Source: Microvelia longipes (Eukaryota; Arthropoda; Insecta; Hemiptera; Veliidae). Taken from it: 64,000 nucleotides of DNA. Location: assembly GCA_018340805.1 (NCBI GenBank), contig JACMZG010001911.1:54483132-54547131 (forward strand), in the 5' to 3' direction. Positions within the stretch are counted from its first letter, which is position 1; every line of letters starts with the position of its first letter. Positions 22,200-33,347 of this stretch are shown here, piece after piece. Made by a program: the position numbers and the translations under genes. The notes under the pieces were generated by a model. That model was given only the letters and a program-made list of their open reading frames with translations, was not told the DNA's origin and did no database searches.

Positions 22200-24500
22200 G
22201 TTAATGCTGTGATACTTAAATATAGTACTTATTGATAAATATAAAAAAATAAATACATATTATATTCAAATAATTATACAATACTTATTGATACATTTTT
22301 ATATTAATAAATATAATGTAATATATGTATGATAAACAATGGTTCCTCTTATATAAGTTTACTCATAAGTTTCTAGTGCCTATCTTATACATATAAAAGT
22401 ATAAGGTATAATAAAAAAATATGAGTGTAAGTGTGTGCATATATGTGTGCTTAAGTCTACATATATTTATGATCAGAAATAAAACACTTTTAATTCGTAT
22501 TGATAACTATTATGTTGAAATAAGTAAGGAATACTGATAAAGTAATGATCTTTATCTACAGTATTATATCAATATCTTTTTAATTTATTGATATTGACCT
22601 TTTCGATGTATCATCTAGTTTTCGCATAAATAAATTTATGAATAAATAAATATATAATAAAATAAATAAATATTTATTAAGATAATAGCTATTAATAAAT
22701 ATTATGTTAATAACTCTAAGTGTAAAATACTTATATAATAAAGTATGGTTCCTCATATATTAGGATATTTTAAGTTTTTAGAACTTACCTAATGCATTTA
22801 AATATTATATTAGAATACAATATTAAGTATATGTTTAAAAACATATATGTATGAGTGTTTATGTATGAATGTGTGTGTATATGTATGTATACATGAGTGT
22901 ATATGTATATAAATAAAATATTTTTAATAATTACAATTTTAATTTATACAATTAATAACTATTATTTTATACATAAATTTTATGTATTTTTTAATGTTTT
23001 ATTTATCTGTTTATTTTTTTGTCTGCAAGGACTGTTGCTTTTGTTATTTGTTTTTTCTACCTACATTTTTGTCTACTTTGTTCTACTTTTACATGTATAT
23101 ATTTTTTTCTCTTCTGCTATAATCAATCTCACAACCCATTGTTATTTATATCTGTCATACCCCACACACAGGTCCATATGGACCTTGTGGGATTGCTGTG
23201 GATTATATGTCTTATTTTATGTTATTAAGAATGGTAATAAAGTGTTTTTTGAATTGAATTGTAAAAATTATATTCTTAATTTAAAATATAATAAATAAAT
23301 ACCTAGTTATTATTATTATTGTGTTACTTTTGTTTGTATTTGGCCTTTTGTATGTTTTTATGAATAAATAAAGTGCATACATATATTCTCTCTCAGTTTT
23401 AAATTTTAAAACTTTTTGAGGAAAGAAGAAAATCATGCAGGGAAATATTTTCAATAATTTTGGTACAGATATCCCCAAGCTAGCAAAATTTTCTTTGCAA
23501 TGCATTTTTTCATGCTCAAAAAGCCAGGTTTTGTCTAATATCCTAAGCGATAGCAATATTAAATTCTAAATTATTTTCCAGAGTTTTCAAAGGAAATGCG
23601 AGTATGCATGTCACAGGTTAGAAAAACTAAAGTCGTCATTCTAACAATGAGCAATTGTTGGCATTCATAGCTCAGTTCATGCTAATTTATTTAGCAACGA
23701 AATTATTATGACAATATAAGATTAACGCCGGTACTAAGATTTGAACATGGGAACCCTAGCTTTAAGTTTTTTTAGTGGTGTTATCTACTCCGGACCGGTT
23801 TTATTGGATTGAGCACACCAAAAAACAATGAAAACGACACCATATTTGACGTTTTCTGGCAATTGACCATGTTTTTTTGACTTCTTGGTCACTTCAAATG
23901 GTCATATTGACTTGATGGTTTAATGCAGATTACCTATCCTCAATTTTAACTTAAAGACCCTTTAATTCTTTAAATTTATCATAAAAATTATACTGACATA
24001 GGGACATCCTCTTCTTCCCATCCATCCAACTCTTTATCACAAAAATAACACTTAGCAGCGAGAGGCCCGGTGCAATAGAAACCTGCTTCAGCCATCTAAC
24101 AAACAATATACAACAATAAAACATTTAAGGGTGTTCTTATTTGACAATATGTAATCATTTGTGACAATTGTAGGAAAACTTACACAGTCATAAATGAGAA
24201 ACACTAGGATAAGTTTGGCATTATTCAGTAAAACTTAAAACATATAAAAGTGGATGTATAATACAGTTCTAATCATAACTGGGTGTAGAGATTCATGAGT
24301 GCCAAATGTTTTTTTTATAAATCCTTTAATTTTTTTATAATTTTTGCTAGCTTATTAAAGCCATAAAACCTTGCATTTTAATTTATTAGGCATTTCACCA
24401 AAACCTGAAGATAATTTTGAATTATTTCAAAGATTTGTCAAAGTGGGATTGTTTCTAAGAAGAGTGAGAATCACAGAAAGCAAGATAAAAAATCGGGTTC
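22200..24500. other. AT-rich spacer with possible LINE 3' tail and tRNA-like remnant
   Basis: The segment 23010-23260 (GGTCCATATGGACCTTGTGG, then GGTAATAAAGTGTTTTTTGA) has the look of an insect LINE 3' UTR but carries no RT frame. TTTTCAAAGGAAATGCG at 23585 is a family D-type terminus. A minus-strand box B-like sequence, ACTAAGATTTGAACATGGGA, lies at about 23736-23755 and matches the region at 48715-48757. Confidence 0.4.
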
Positions 24501-24504
24501 AGTG

Positions 24505-25245
24505 CACCTCAGAACTTTTTCTCATTACATCGGATTCACTACGCTCATCCTCCCTGCTTTAGACTCACTTCGCTCATCCTCAGAATAAACAATTCGCCAA
24601 ATTTATACTACAACATGTCTTTAGACTTGCTTAGCTTGTCCTCAGATAGTAAATGCATCCGTTTCATTCTCAGCGGTCACCCATACAGCACTGACCACGC
24701 TCAATGCTACTTAAGTTTTATGATCCAACAAAAATCATAGATATATTTATCGTATTGAAACAAAACTTAGTGTACTTATTTATTATGTAATAATATATAC
24801 TTAAACCAAATTTCAACCCAATTGGACCATTTCCCATTTTTTAAAAAAACGTACACATGTCCATTCAATAAAAATTGAACCAATGCTGATGAGATGAAAC
24901 TTGGCACATATGTTAGTCTTTTAAATAATCCAATCGCATCATTTTTCCGCGTTTTATGATTTTTCAAAATTTCAGCTGAGCCATTATTGAGGGTTAATGA
25001 CATCATAAAAAAAATATTTTCTGAATAGCACAACTACAGAGGTAGTCTGATTTTCGTACAAAATTTCAACTCTCTAGCATAAATATACTGGGTGCTACAA
25101 TGATAACAGACACACATAGAGAAGGACAACTTTTAAACCACTCAGGAGGCCTTAAAAACGCCTAAAACAGATGATCCCGGTTTCGGATTTTTTTGCAAAG
25201 ACAATACTTTTTCTATATACCTACAGTATAAATGAGGAAGAGTAA
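24505..25245 (-). repeat. Family C composite repeat, long minus-strand copy
   Basis: On the minus strand this runs from the 5' end (CTTTTTCTATAT region near 25210-25240) through GTGTGTCTGTTATCATTGTA, the 5S-like core (24671-24718), and the tail with two CGAAG(T)GAGTC-type modules to about 24505. It is the most complete single-orientation copy besides 49976-51140. Confidence 0.8.
24671..24718 (-). repeat. 5S rRNA-derived segment in family C copy
   Basis: Minus strand AAACTTAAGTAGCATTGAGC, GTGGTCAGTGCTGTATGGGT, GACCGCTG. It keeps the box A, intermediate element and box C order of 5S rRNA. Confidence 0.75.
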
Positions 25246-25884
25246 AAAACACCTTTTTTAAAGCACTTAAAACTAATGCTTCAGATAAATTTTTGCCTTT
25301 AAACTTCATTTAGACAAGTAAAGAATAACCAATCAAAATAATAACAATACCTGTTTTGCAGAACACGTGGTCTTAAACGGCCATTTAGAAAAAGTCTTGA
25401 CACGATTTGCCACAAAACATTTACTCTCAGACAGCCCTTTTAAAACATTTTCTTCAGCCTTAAACATTTAACATAAACAAAAACCTTACTTTAAAAAATG
25501 TATTAGGCATTGAAACATAATTATTTTTTTACTGAGGATATTTTAAGTTGAGCCACAGTAATAGGAGTCAATCATTATAGCCATCAGGTGAGTCATTTAC
25601 AGCCAAGTAAAGTATGATACTTATAAGATTATAATAAAAGTAATTACAAGGCGAGAGACTAAAATATTTGTAATACAAAGGGCATAAATACTGAAAATGA
25701 AATGAAATCACTATGTGAACATGGCACATGTAACACCTAAACCCGTTTTTTAAAGATTGGCCATAACCAAAATTAACAAACAAACTGTACAGACGATCTA
25801 AAATGCAAAGGTGCGCCCAAACTAAGAGCAAATTAAGTCCCCAAGATACTTAACCAAAACTTATTATGAGACTAGAAAAGATAT

Positions 25885-26425
25885 GAAGACATGATTGGTG
25901 CTGCTTAATTTTTATGATCCAACAAATACCACAGATATACTTAAAGGACTCAAACAAAACTTAGTATACCATAAAGGAATATAAAAGCACTGAATACTAA
26001 TTCAATTGGATAATTTTCCAATTTAAAAAAAAAACGTAAACTATTCATTTGAGACAAATTGTACTAATGCTGATAATGAGATGAAACTTGTCACATACAT
26101 TGGTCTTATACAGCTACATGAGTGCTAAATCTCAAATTAATCATCAGAATTTTATGCGTGGGTTAATCAGCATTATCAGCGAGTCATTTTTGTGGGTTAA
26201 TGACCTTATAGAAAAATTACTTACAGATAGCACAACTATACCTAAAGACTGATTTTTGTACAAAGTTTCAATTCTCTAACATAAACACACTAGGAGACAG
26301 ACAACTTTGTGAAAACCACTCAGTTGGCCTTAAAAACACCTGAAATGAATAATGCCTGTGACATCCCAGTTTCAGATTCATGGTAAACACAAACTTTCTT
26401 ATATACCTATGGTAGGAAAAGTAAA
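25885..26425 (-). repeat. Family C composite repeat, truncated before the tail
   Basis: The minus-strand copy runs from about 26425 to 25885. It retains the upstream body and only the beginning of the 5S-like core (TTAAGCAGC at about 25900-25908), then stops. The tail is missing. Confidence 0.7.
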
Positions 26426-26539
26426 AAATTCTAAAATTTTATTCAATTACCTTACTAAAATTTCCATTGCCTTGGTCCCTCATTTTTGAAAGCTGAAAAA
26501 AACGTTAGTGAGTCAGCATTGTTTTTGGATGAACTGACA

Positions 26540-26765
26540 AAATCAGGTGCAGAGTACCCTGGAACTTTACCTCACCTCATCAGAACCTCTACACTCATTA
26601 GTCATTACACATGGTTATAATCAGTTAACAGTGAGGGCAAATAATGCAAGGGAGCCAATGAAGTTAGTCCTAGATGGTAAACCACACACATTTAACCACA
26701 ATTTCAAGTCAATCCAACCTCATTGGTTCCTCAATACCCACCCTGTTAATTGAATAAAACAATTT
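26540..26765 (+). mobile_element. MITE family E, diverged copy
   Basis: Shares with the copies at 27604 and 54268 the order ATAATCAGTTAACAG, GCAAATAATGCAAGG, GAGCCAATGAAGTTAGTCCT, CATTGGTTCCTCAA and CCTGTTAATTGA. The ends are decayed. Confidence 0.5.
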
Positions 26766-26979
26766 GTATGGACTCTTTGAGTGCTCTTAAGTATTTAAAG
26801 ATCAAAACAATCGCTGCCTCTATAATTGACAGTAGATAGTGAAATGTCCTAATATTTGTTAAACAAACCTTCCATGTTGTTTCATTGCACTCAAAAAAAT
26901 ATAGTTTTTGTAATGATTTTATACAAATTTCTGTCACACATGTAAGTTTCATTAATGACAGGCAACATGCTATTGGCAT

Positions 26980-27400
26980 AAACCTCCTACAATAATTGCT
27001 AATAGTAGCCCTTAGCCGTAGCAGCTAACATTTTCTTCCTTTGATATTTGCAGTCATATCGACAGCCCGAAAAAAAAATAAAAATAAAATAAAAAATGCC
27101 CGTTTTAGGGCCTTTCGGCCCATCAGGTTTCACCCTGCGGAACCACCTCAGGGGTTGCATCTAATACACTCTAAAATTAATTAAAGTTGGCGAAATCTTT
27201 TTAATACAAATACTATCATAAAATCTTAGAGCATAGCCCTGCTGCAAACCCCGGACCTCCGGGCCGAAATCGAACGCCTTTACGATCACGGCCACGGAGC
27301 AGACAGCCCGAAATACATGAGAAAATTACTTGTTGATTATTCCACTATATTCTGCGTGCATTTCTGTCACAAAACAACTTCATTAATGACAGGCAATATG
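26980..27400. repeat. Dispersed repeat interrupted by a SINE
   Basis: Same repeat as 8040-8210. The split point is AGCCCGAAA, duplicated on both sides of the SINE at 27073-27301. Confidence 0.55.
27073..27301 (-). mobile_element. tRNA-derived SINE with poly(A) tail and target duplication
   Basis: Read on the minus strand, the element starts TGCTCCGTGGCCGTGATCGT, a tRNA-like head with a box A-like TGGCCGTGATCG. A box B-like GGTCCGGGGTTTGCAGC follows, then a tRNA-unrelated body (GATTTCGCCAACTTTAATTA) and an A-rich tail. GACAGCCCGAAA occurs at 27061-27072 and again at 27302-27313, a 12-base target duplication as expected for LINE-mediated insertion. The body matches the SINE at 48099-48437. Confidence 0.85.
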
Positions 27401-27497
27401 AAACCTGTGTAACTTCCTCCATACTAACTTGACATGCCAAATGTAGCCCTAAAATTACTCATTAAATATAAATATTCTTGCATTACATGTAACCAAG

Positions 27498-27850
27498 CAT
27501 AGAGATATTGTACTAAAGGGGGCATAGCTTATCTTTAAGAAGCCTAAAACATCATTTTGGGGCTCTGTGTAACCTTATTGAAACCTCCTCTAAGAGTTAG
27601 TTGTAATACCACACGACTAAAATCAGTGGACAGCGTGGGAAAATAATGCAAGGAAGCCAATGAGGTTAGTCCTGGTTGTTAAACCATGCCCTCAATTTCA
27701 AATCAGACCAACCTTATTGGTTCCTCAACACTATTTCCCCATGCTGTCAACTGATTTTAGCCGTGTGTCGTACTATAAGGTGATGATAAATCAACTGTTT
27801 TTGGCTTAACGTATATTATCGTACACAGAGCGTATTTAACAGGTGATCGT
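27498..27850 (+). mobile_element. Family A MITE interrupted by a family E MITE
   Basis: The family A start CATAGAGATATTGTACTAAA at 27498 runs through GGGGCTCTGTGTAACC and TTGAAACCTCCTCTAAGAG to about 27603. Its continuation, GATAAATCAACTGTTTTTGG, resumes after 27778. The family E element occupies the gap. The right terminus of family A is not recognisable. Confidence 0.7.
27604..27777. mobile_element. MITE family E, palindromic, inserted in family A
   Basis: The left arm ACACGACTAAAATCAGTGGA, CAGCGTGGGAAAATA is inverted on the right as TATTTCCCCATGCTGTCAAC, TGATTTTAGCCGTGTGTCGT. A central region CCAATGAGGTTAGTCC is also inverted as GACCAACCTTATTGG. The element is about 174 bp, non-coding and nearly fully palindromic. 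Related copies are at 26540-26765 and 54268-54420. Confidence 0.8.
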
Positions 27851-28015
27851 ATTCCATATTGCTTGTGTATTTTGTATTTTGCACATTGCATTTACAATGG
27901 TTTGTATTAACGTATTATTCATAATATAAAATTGTCAAACAAAAAAGGGGGGTGTTCAGGGTGCACCTTGCTCTTCCACATCCTCTTTATATATTAAAAA
28001 TTCTTTTTTTATATA

Positions 28016-28016
<1 letters not shown>

Positions 28017-28046
<30 letters not shown>

Positions 28047-28076
28047 ATTATTATATATATATAATATATATAATCT
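28017..28076. repeat. (AT)n microsatellite
   Basis: AT dinucleotide tract with a TTATTA interruption. Confidence 0.9.
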
Positions 28077-28089
28077 TAGAAATGATGAA

Positions 28090-28195
28090 ATAATCATACA
28101 TGTGGGACAAGGTGAACTGACCCTTATTTCGGGTGAGTTGGACCACTGTGTAACTACCCCCCCCCAACTGTATGAATTTCTGCATTACTTTAATG
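28090..28195 (-). repeat. Dispersed repeat pair, copy 1 (CAGTGGTCCAACTC)
   Basis: On the minus strand GCAGAAATTCATACAGTTGG, ACAGTGGTCCAACTCACCCG and TCACCTTGTCC match the plus-strand segment at 30205-30350 in order. It is a diverged dispersed repeat of unknown class. Confidence 0.55.
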
Positions 28196-28659
28196 CTTAC
28201 GACTAGGTCCTCCTGAGCTAAAAAGTTATGCATGTGACAACTACAACATGTAGTATTTTGGTTAGGACAGTAGTACAGGTACAGTAGCTGTACAGGTAGT
28301 ATTATGGTTTTTTGTAGTATTCTGGTTAGGATAGTATTGTTTTATAGTAAATTGTAAAAAAAATACCTCAGAGGAATATGAAGTACCTCAAGGAATATAA
28401 TGGAAGCAATAAATGAAGTAAAGATTCAACAAATATATTCAAAAATTGAATTCCAACACTACAAAGGAAAACGTAATGGAAACTTAATCAAATCTGATCA
28501 CAAAACTATCACAAATCCAACTGTTAGAAAGTAAAAAGTTAAATTAATAATTTTTATAACTATCCACTTCGTGCAAACAGGAAAATCTTAAGAGGAAAAT
28601 CTGTAAACTTAAAACCGTTTTATAAACATTTCAAATTCTCTGGCCATACAAGTCAGTGT

Positions 28660-29110
28660 TGTCACCACTGAAATACCGATTACAAGGGGTGCCAGTCGTA
28701 GACGCTCCAAATCGTAGGCGCGCCATTATTATTACGTCAAAGTATTTAACTCCTGAGGCAAAGCCGAGAAAATTATGACTATTTACTCCCGAGGCGAAGC
28801 CGAGGTGTGTAATTGCGAGGGGGAAAATAGCATTTTACTTCCAAGGTGCATACAAGATTTTATCTCCAGACATTGATTTTATTTTAACATGTTTTGTTGT
28901 ATTTTATTCTTATTTTTTGGTCTGGTCCCCCTTATAAATTTTGGGAGTGCCACCCCCGGGAAATTTACAAAAAATTGATTAGTATAAATTTAAAGATTAC
29001 CACTCTCCAAAAAATTGGTATAATTGGCTCTAATAACCCAATAATAGTAAACACTTTTCACTCCCAAGATAGAAAAAGTTACTTTTTACTCCCAAGGGAG
29101 TGAAATACTC
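28660..29110. repeat. GC-richer dispersed repeat with CGAGGCGAAGCCGAG
   Basis: ACTCCTGAGGCAAAGCCGAG and ACTCCCGAGGCGAAGCCGAG occur in tandem at 28750-28805, with CTCCCAAGGGAGTGAAATAC at 29090. Inverted counterparts CGGCTTCGCCTCGGGAGTTA lie at 58729-58748. This is probably the same old dispersed repeat in opposite orientation. Confidence 0.5.
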
Positions 29111-29448
29111 GACAAATACTATAGTATTAGTCTCTTTGTACCCAATACAAGTGTTGTCTCGTCGAAATGATCGAAATAATAACTTTTTTTCAGCTACGCT
29201 CCGCTCCAACTTAAAATTTGTTAAGTCCTATTTACTAATTCTGTCACTTTTGCCCTGGAACTAAATTTTGTCATTTGCTATAATTTAACATTTGTAAGAA
29301 AAAAATCTATTCTGTTGTAATGTGGTTATTATTGTATAAAAGCAATGAAGTTGACCAATGATCTGTCTTATTAAAACCGTCAAAATCCGCCATAATATGT
29401 TGGAGAAAAAGAAGAAGAACTAACAGACAAATTTTAGTTGGTTCCATA

Positions 29449-29768
29449 CATAGAGATATATTACTAGAGGGGCCCTATTGGTTGAATTTTGAAACATCGA
29501 AAAAGTAACCTGACCACCTTCGATTATCATTTTCATCAAATAAACAGAACAAAAAAACAGTAAATTATATAGTAGAATGTTTAAAGTACAAATCACAACA
29601 CAAACAATCTGCGGGAAGCCGAAAACATTTGATTAATTATAACCTCAACTCCCTGTTGGAGGAGGTTTCAATGAGGTTACACAGAGCCCCTGAGAGCCCC
29701 ACTAAAAATGTTTCAGGCCTGTCAATGTATTAAGATAGGCTATGCCCCCTCTAGTATATATCTCTATG
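29449..29768 (-). mobile_element. Family A MITE, full length, perfect 8-bp TSD
   Basis: The element begins CATAGAGATATATTACTAGA and ends TCTAGTATATATCTCTATG, an inverted repeat of about 23 bases with a 2-base indel. GTTCCATA at 29441-29448 is exactly repeated at 29769-29776. Relative to the copy at 7713 the body is reversed (GAGGAGGTTTCAATGAGG at 29659). At 320 bp it is the longest and best reference copy. It is non-coding. Confidence 0.9.
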
Positions 29769-29779
29769 GTTCCATAGAA

Positions 29780-30204
29780 TAAAGAATACTTGTGTTCTTG
29801 TGTGTTCTTGGTTGGTTCTTGTGTGATTATCTGAGGTGATTATTTTCTTAAGTGAATATTCAATTAATTTGAATATTTTACAATGGTTGAGGACTCCGCT
29901 GGATTTTTTAGAAGATCATCTGCCTTTCTTAAATCAATTTATTACGAGGAATTCAAATGGTAATTTAAAATTTATCCTGCTTCTGAACTTGTATTATGCC
30001 AGCCACCTGGTTGAGAACAGGGGTTTTCTTTTTTATTATTAAATTTGTGAATTAAATTCAATATGATTTGGTTGATAAGAATCACTAAAACTAGAATTCG
30101 ACTTTCTGACTACTTCTAAACTATAGTAGAATAGAGTAGCATGTGAACCGACTCTCCTTAAAAACTAGTGTGCAAGTTTTTCCACTTTAAAAACTAAATT
30201 AAAA
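29780..30204. other. AT-rich spacer
   Basis: No supported feature. The short frame at 29836-30042 has no known motif. Confidence 0.4.
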
Positions 30205-30350
30205 AGATGTAGAAATTCATACATTAGGGGTGGGGGCCCGGGACAGTGGTCCAACTCCCCCGGAATAAGCTTTTTAGACGGGCCTGTTTTTTAATTTGCC
30301 GTTTCTCCACTAGAGGCAGGTTGGTCACCTTGTCCTGCTTATATAAAATA
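30205..30350 (+). repeat. Dispersed repeat pair, copy 2 (CAGTGGTCCAACTC)
   Basis: GTAGAAATTCATACATTAGG, GGACAGTGGTCCAACTCCCC and GGTCACCTTGTCC match the minus strand of 28090-28195 in order. Confidence 0.55.
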
Positions 30351-30718
30351 ATCATTTCTTTATTACAAGATTAAATTTATTTAAAGGGACTTGTAACAGT
30401 TAAAAATTGTATTAATTATTATAAATGTAAAAATTGTATAAAATATAAATGATGTGTTATTTTTTAACTAGACTTGATATCATGATAACCATGAGGTGCA
30501 GAAATAGAAATTAATTTGTGTGTTTTTTATTTGTCTTTTTAATAAAAAAATGCAAATTTATTTTATTTTAGCGGCAAATCACTTTAGAATAAATATCTAT
30601 ATCCTTAGAGTGAGTGAGAATGGAGTCCATGCATATCCCCTGTTATGTCACGCCACTAAGGATGTAGGCCACTAAGAAAGTAGCCTTAGTGGGTCAACTT
30701 TTCTTCTTTTGACATTAA

Positions 30719-30787
30719 ATCATAAAGAAAACACAATGCTCTACAAAAAATTTTCATTTTTGTAGAGGGTTGTGTTTTCATCCATGA
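30719..30787. repeat. Hairpin, about 24-bp arms
   Basis: AAAACACAATGCTCTACAAA at about 30729 pairs with TTTGTAGAGGGTTGTGTTTT at about 30759 with one mismatch region and a loop of about 10 bases. It may be the terminal part of a small MITE. Confidence 0.7.
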
Positions 30788-30789
30788 TG

Positions 30790-32355
30790 TCCTATATCCC
30801 AATGGATACCTCCTACAGTGGAAGCAAAACATCAGATACATCTTCTACATTGATGTAGTCACTACTGGAAGACCTTTATCTGTATGGCCTTATGCAGTTT
30901 ATTATATATATATACCTATATATATAAACTTCTAGCTTTGGGTCAGCATAATCTAGTGGCATAAGCCAAAACCGGCTGGCTTCATAAAGTTGATGACATC
31001 AACTATACCTTATATTTTCATAATGATTCAAAAATGTTAAACCTATTTGGTTTGATCATCTCTTTCTATCCCAAATTTAAGTATAATTTGCCATTAAAAA
31101 AAGTTAGTATGGTGATATAAAAGGCTAGAAATGTCCCTTAACCCTAGTTTCAGTCACATAAAATTCTCCTCTAAATGTGCTAAAACTTTTTAAGTTTAGA
31201 TGTTTTATATATTTTATTATTCTTTATATATGTTATTCATTCGTCATTCTTCTATCATACATTTTTTAGCAAATTTCCCAAAGGAAAAATTTACATCTGT
31301 ACTAGTTCCAATTTTATTGATTGTCATACATAACATAATGTAAAAAAATCATGTTTTATAGACTTATACATTTGGAAATTGGCTTATATCGTGGCAGTAT
31401 GCCACTTCTATAAACTAGTAATAAGACAAACTGATACAGGGCGACAATCATAAGCAGCCTCAGGGAGGCATGGGGGCCTCTTTTATCTTATATCAGATGA
31501 AACACAAGACCTGCTTTACATCAATGGCCACTTTCTTCAAATTTTCAACTTAAGTCCAGAACTTCATAAATAAATTTATGAAATTTAATATGAAATGACA
31601 TATCCATATCAAAGTACTTATACTTTTGTGAGCAGATTCAATACCTCTTTCTTATTAAAGTGATAAGCAGAATTTTCAATCTGATATAATAATGGGGAAC
31701 ATATTATGTTCTCCTTTCTTCATTGTACAATACATCACGTGTATGTGTTTGTTTCAAAACAGTGAGGATAAAAATACTTTTTGGAGAACAGACTTTCTGA
31801 ATAAAATGAATAGAAAATTTTATTATAGATTGTAGAAAATTCTGATGAGTGCAGAAGCCTTTAAATTAGTTACCTAGTTCTAAATACCCATTGGATGGTT
31901 TTTATATTGAGTTTGGTTGTGCTTCTGTTAAATTTGATATTTATACTATTTCAATGTTTTACTTGTATGAACTCTACTTGTATCAATTAATTTATATATT
32001 TACATTTGGTTCACAGGAATTTTATAAAGAGTGGCGTTCTTACTATCATTGCCATTAAATTAGCTAGAGAATGCAAAGGCTTTGAATTTATGCCAGCCAT
32101 CGGCCATTAATAGTCTCTTCTTGCAAACACTTTGCTTTGTTTCTTAGGTAATTTTATTTTTGTAATAAATAAAAATGTCATTGTAATTTACTGATTATTA
32201 TGAGAAGCAAAACAGCACCAAACTAGTCCCTGTGCTGACCAACTGAGTTTAAACTAAGTTTTCAGTAGAATTGGATTTAGTTTTAACTCGAGTGAATTAA
32301 TTTTTCATAAAACAAGGTCAAATTATGTTTTAATAAAATCAGATTTAATAAGAAA
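30790..32355. other. AT-rich spacer
   Basis: No gene supported. A degenerate family D-like terminus, GCAAATTTCCCAAAGGAAAA, lies at 31270-31289. Confidence 0.4.
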
Positions 32356-32365
32356 AAACCTTATT

Positions 32366-32725
32366 TTAAATTATTAATAGTTTTGAGGAGAAATAGGTCC
32401 AAAATAATAAATAACACTAATTTTGCCGAGCTTTTGATATAATTTTATCTTTTCCAAGGTTTAACATTATAAATAATTACAAAATACAGTTACATGGTTG
32501 CTTACAGTTAGATGTTTGGAAAACAACTAGAGTGGACAAACGTTTTTAATAGAATTTGTTGTCTGTTACTCTTGTTGTTTTCTATCTGTAAGCAACCATT
32601 CAACTGTATTTTGTGATTATTTATTATGTCAAGCCTTGAAAAATATAAAATTATATCGAAGGCTCTGTAAAATTAGTGTTACTTATTATTTTGGACCTAT
32701 TCCTCCTCAAAACCATTAATAATTG
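32366..32725. mobile_element. Foldback MITE, about 360 bp
   Basis: The left arm ATTAATAGTTTTGAGGAG, AAATAGGTCCAAAATAATAA, AACACTAATTTTGC is inverted on the right as GTAAAATTAGTGTTACTTAT, TTTTGGACCTATTCCTCCTC, AAAACCATTAATAATTGG. Inner blocks ACAGTTACATGGTTGCTTAC and GTAAGCAACCATTCAACTGT continue the fold to a centre near 32545. It is non-coding. Confidence 0.8.
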
Positions 32726-32729
32726 GATT

Positions 32730-33339
32730 TAATTGTTGTTTAAACCTATACTCACTATGCTGCTTAACTGCTGAAATGTATTTTAACTTAGGTCTGTCTT
32801 TAATTTAAGTTTAAGAATTTTTTTCCAGTGGCTGTAAAGTAGCCTCTTAACTTCCTCAAAAAAGTAGGTGAAATGCATTTTTTTACCATCAGCAACAGTT
32901 ACGTAGTTTTTTCCTGTTGGTGACAGTCAAAGAGTTTTTTACTGTCGCTGGTGAAGTTCCTCGAATGTTCACTAGGTGGACACGAGTAGTTTACTACAAG
33001 GTTATATCTGGCAAATTTTTATTTATTGTAGTGTTTTTCTTCTAAATTGTTGTTTACTATTACTAGCCCAAAAAAATAGCATATGCTACACGACTTGGAA
33101 TGGCTTTTTACCTCGTCTCCTAAAAATAGTCACCACAGTTTAAAAAATACCTTCTTCACAGTCTAGTAACATAATATACTTTTAACTGAAGGTTAATTTT
33201 GTGGGGTGAATTTTGATGTAATTTAACTTATTTTTTGCTACCAAAATTAGATGTAGTGTTGACACAGTTTATGAAAAGTGTTTTAAGAACCTTTAATGTG
33301 CTTAAAAAATATGAATAGCATTTTGAAATGACCCTATTA
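32730..33339. other. Spacer with repeated CAGTxxTTTTT-type motif
   Basis: No supported gene. Short imperfect repeats (ACAGTTACGTAGTTTTTTCC, ACAGTCAAAGAGTTTTTTAC) occur at 32890-32945. Confidence 0.4.
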
Positions 33340-33347
33340 TTAATAGT

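Noticed and set aside
22897..23298. 133-codon hydrophobic frame that could suggest a membrane protein
   Set aside because: The hydrophobicity reflects T-rich sequence. The region resembles a LINE 3' UTR, including GGTAATAAAGTG near its end.
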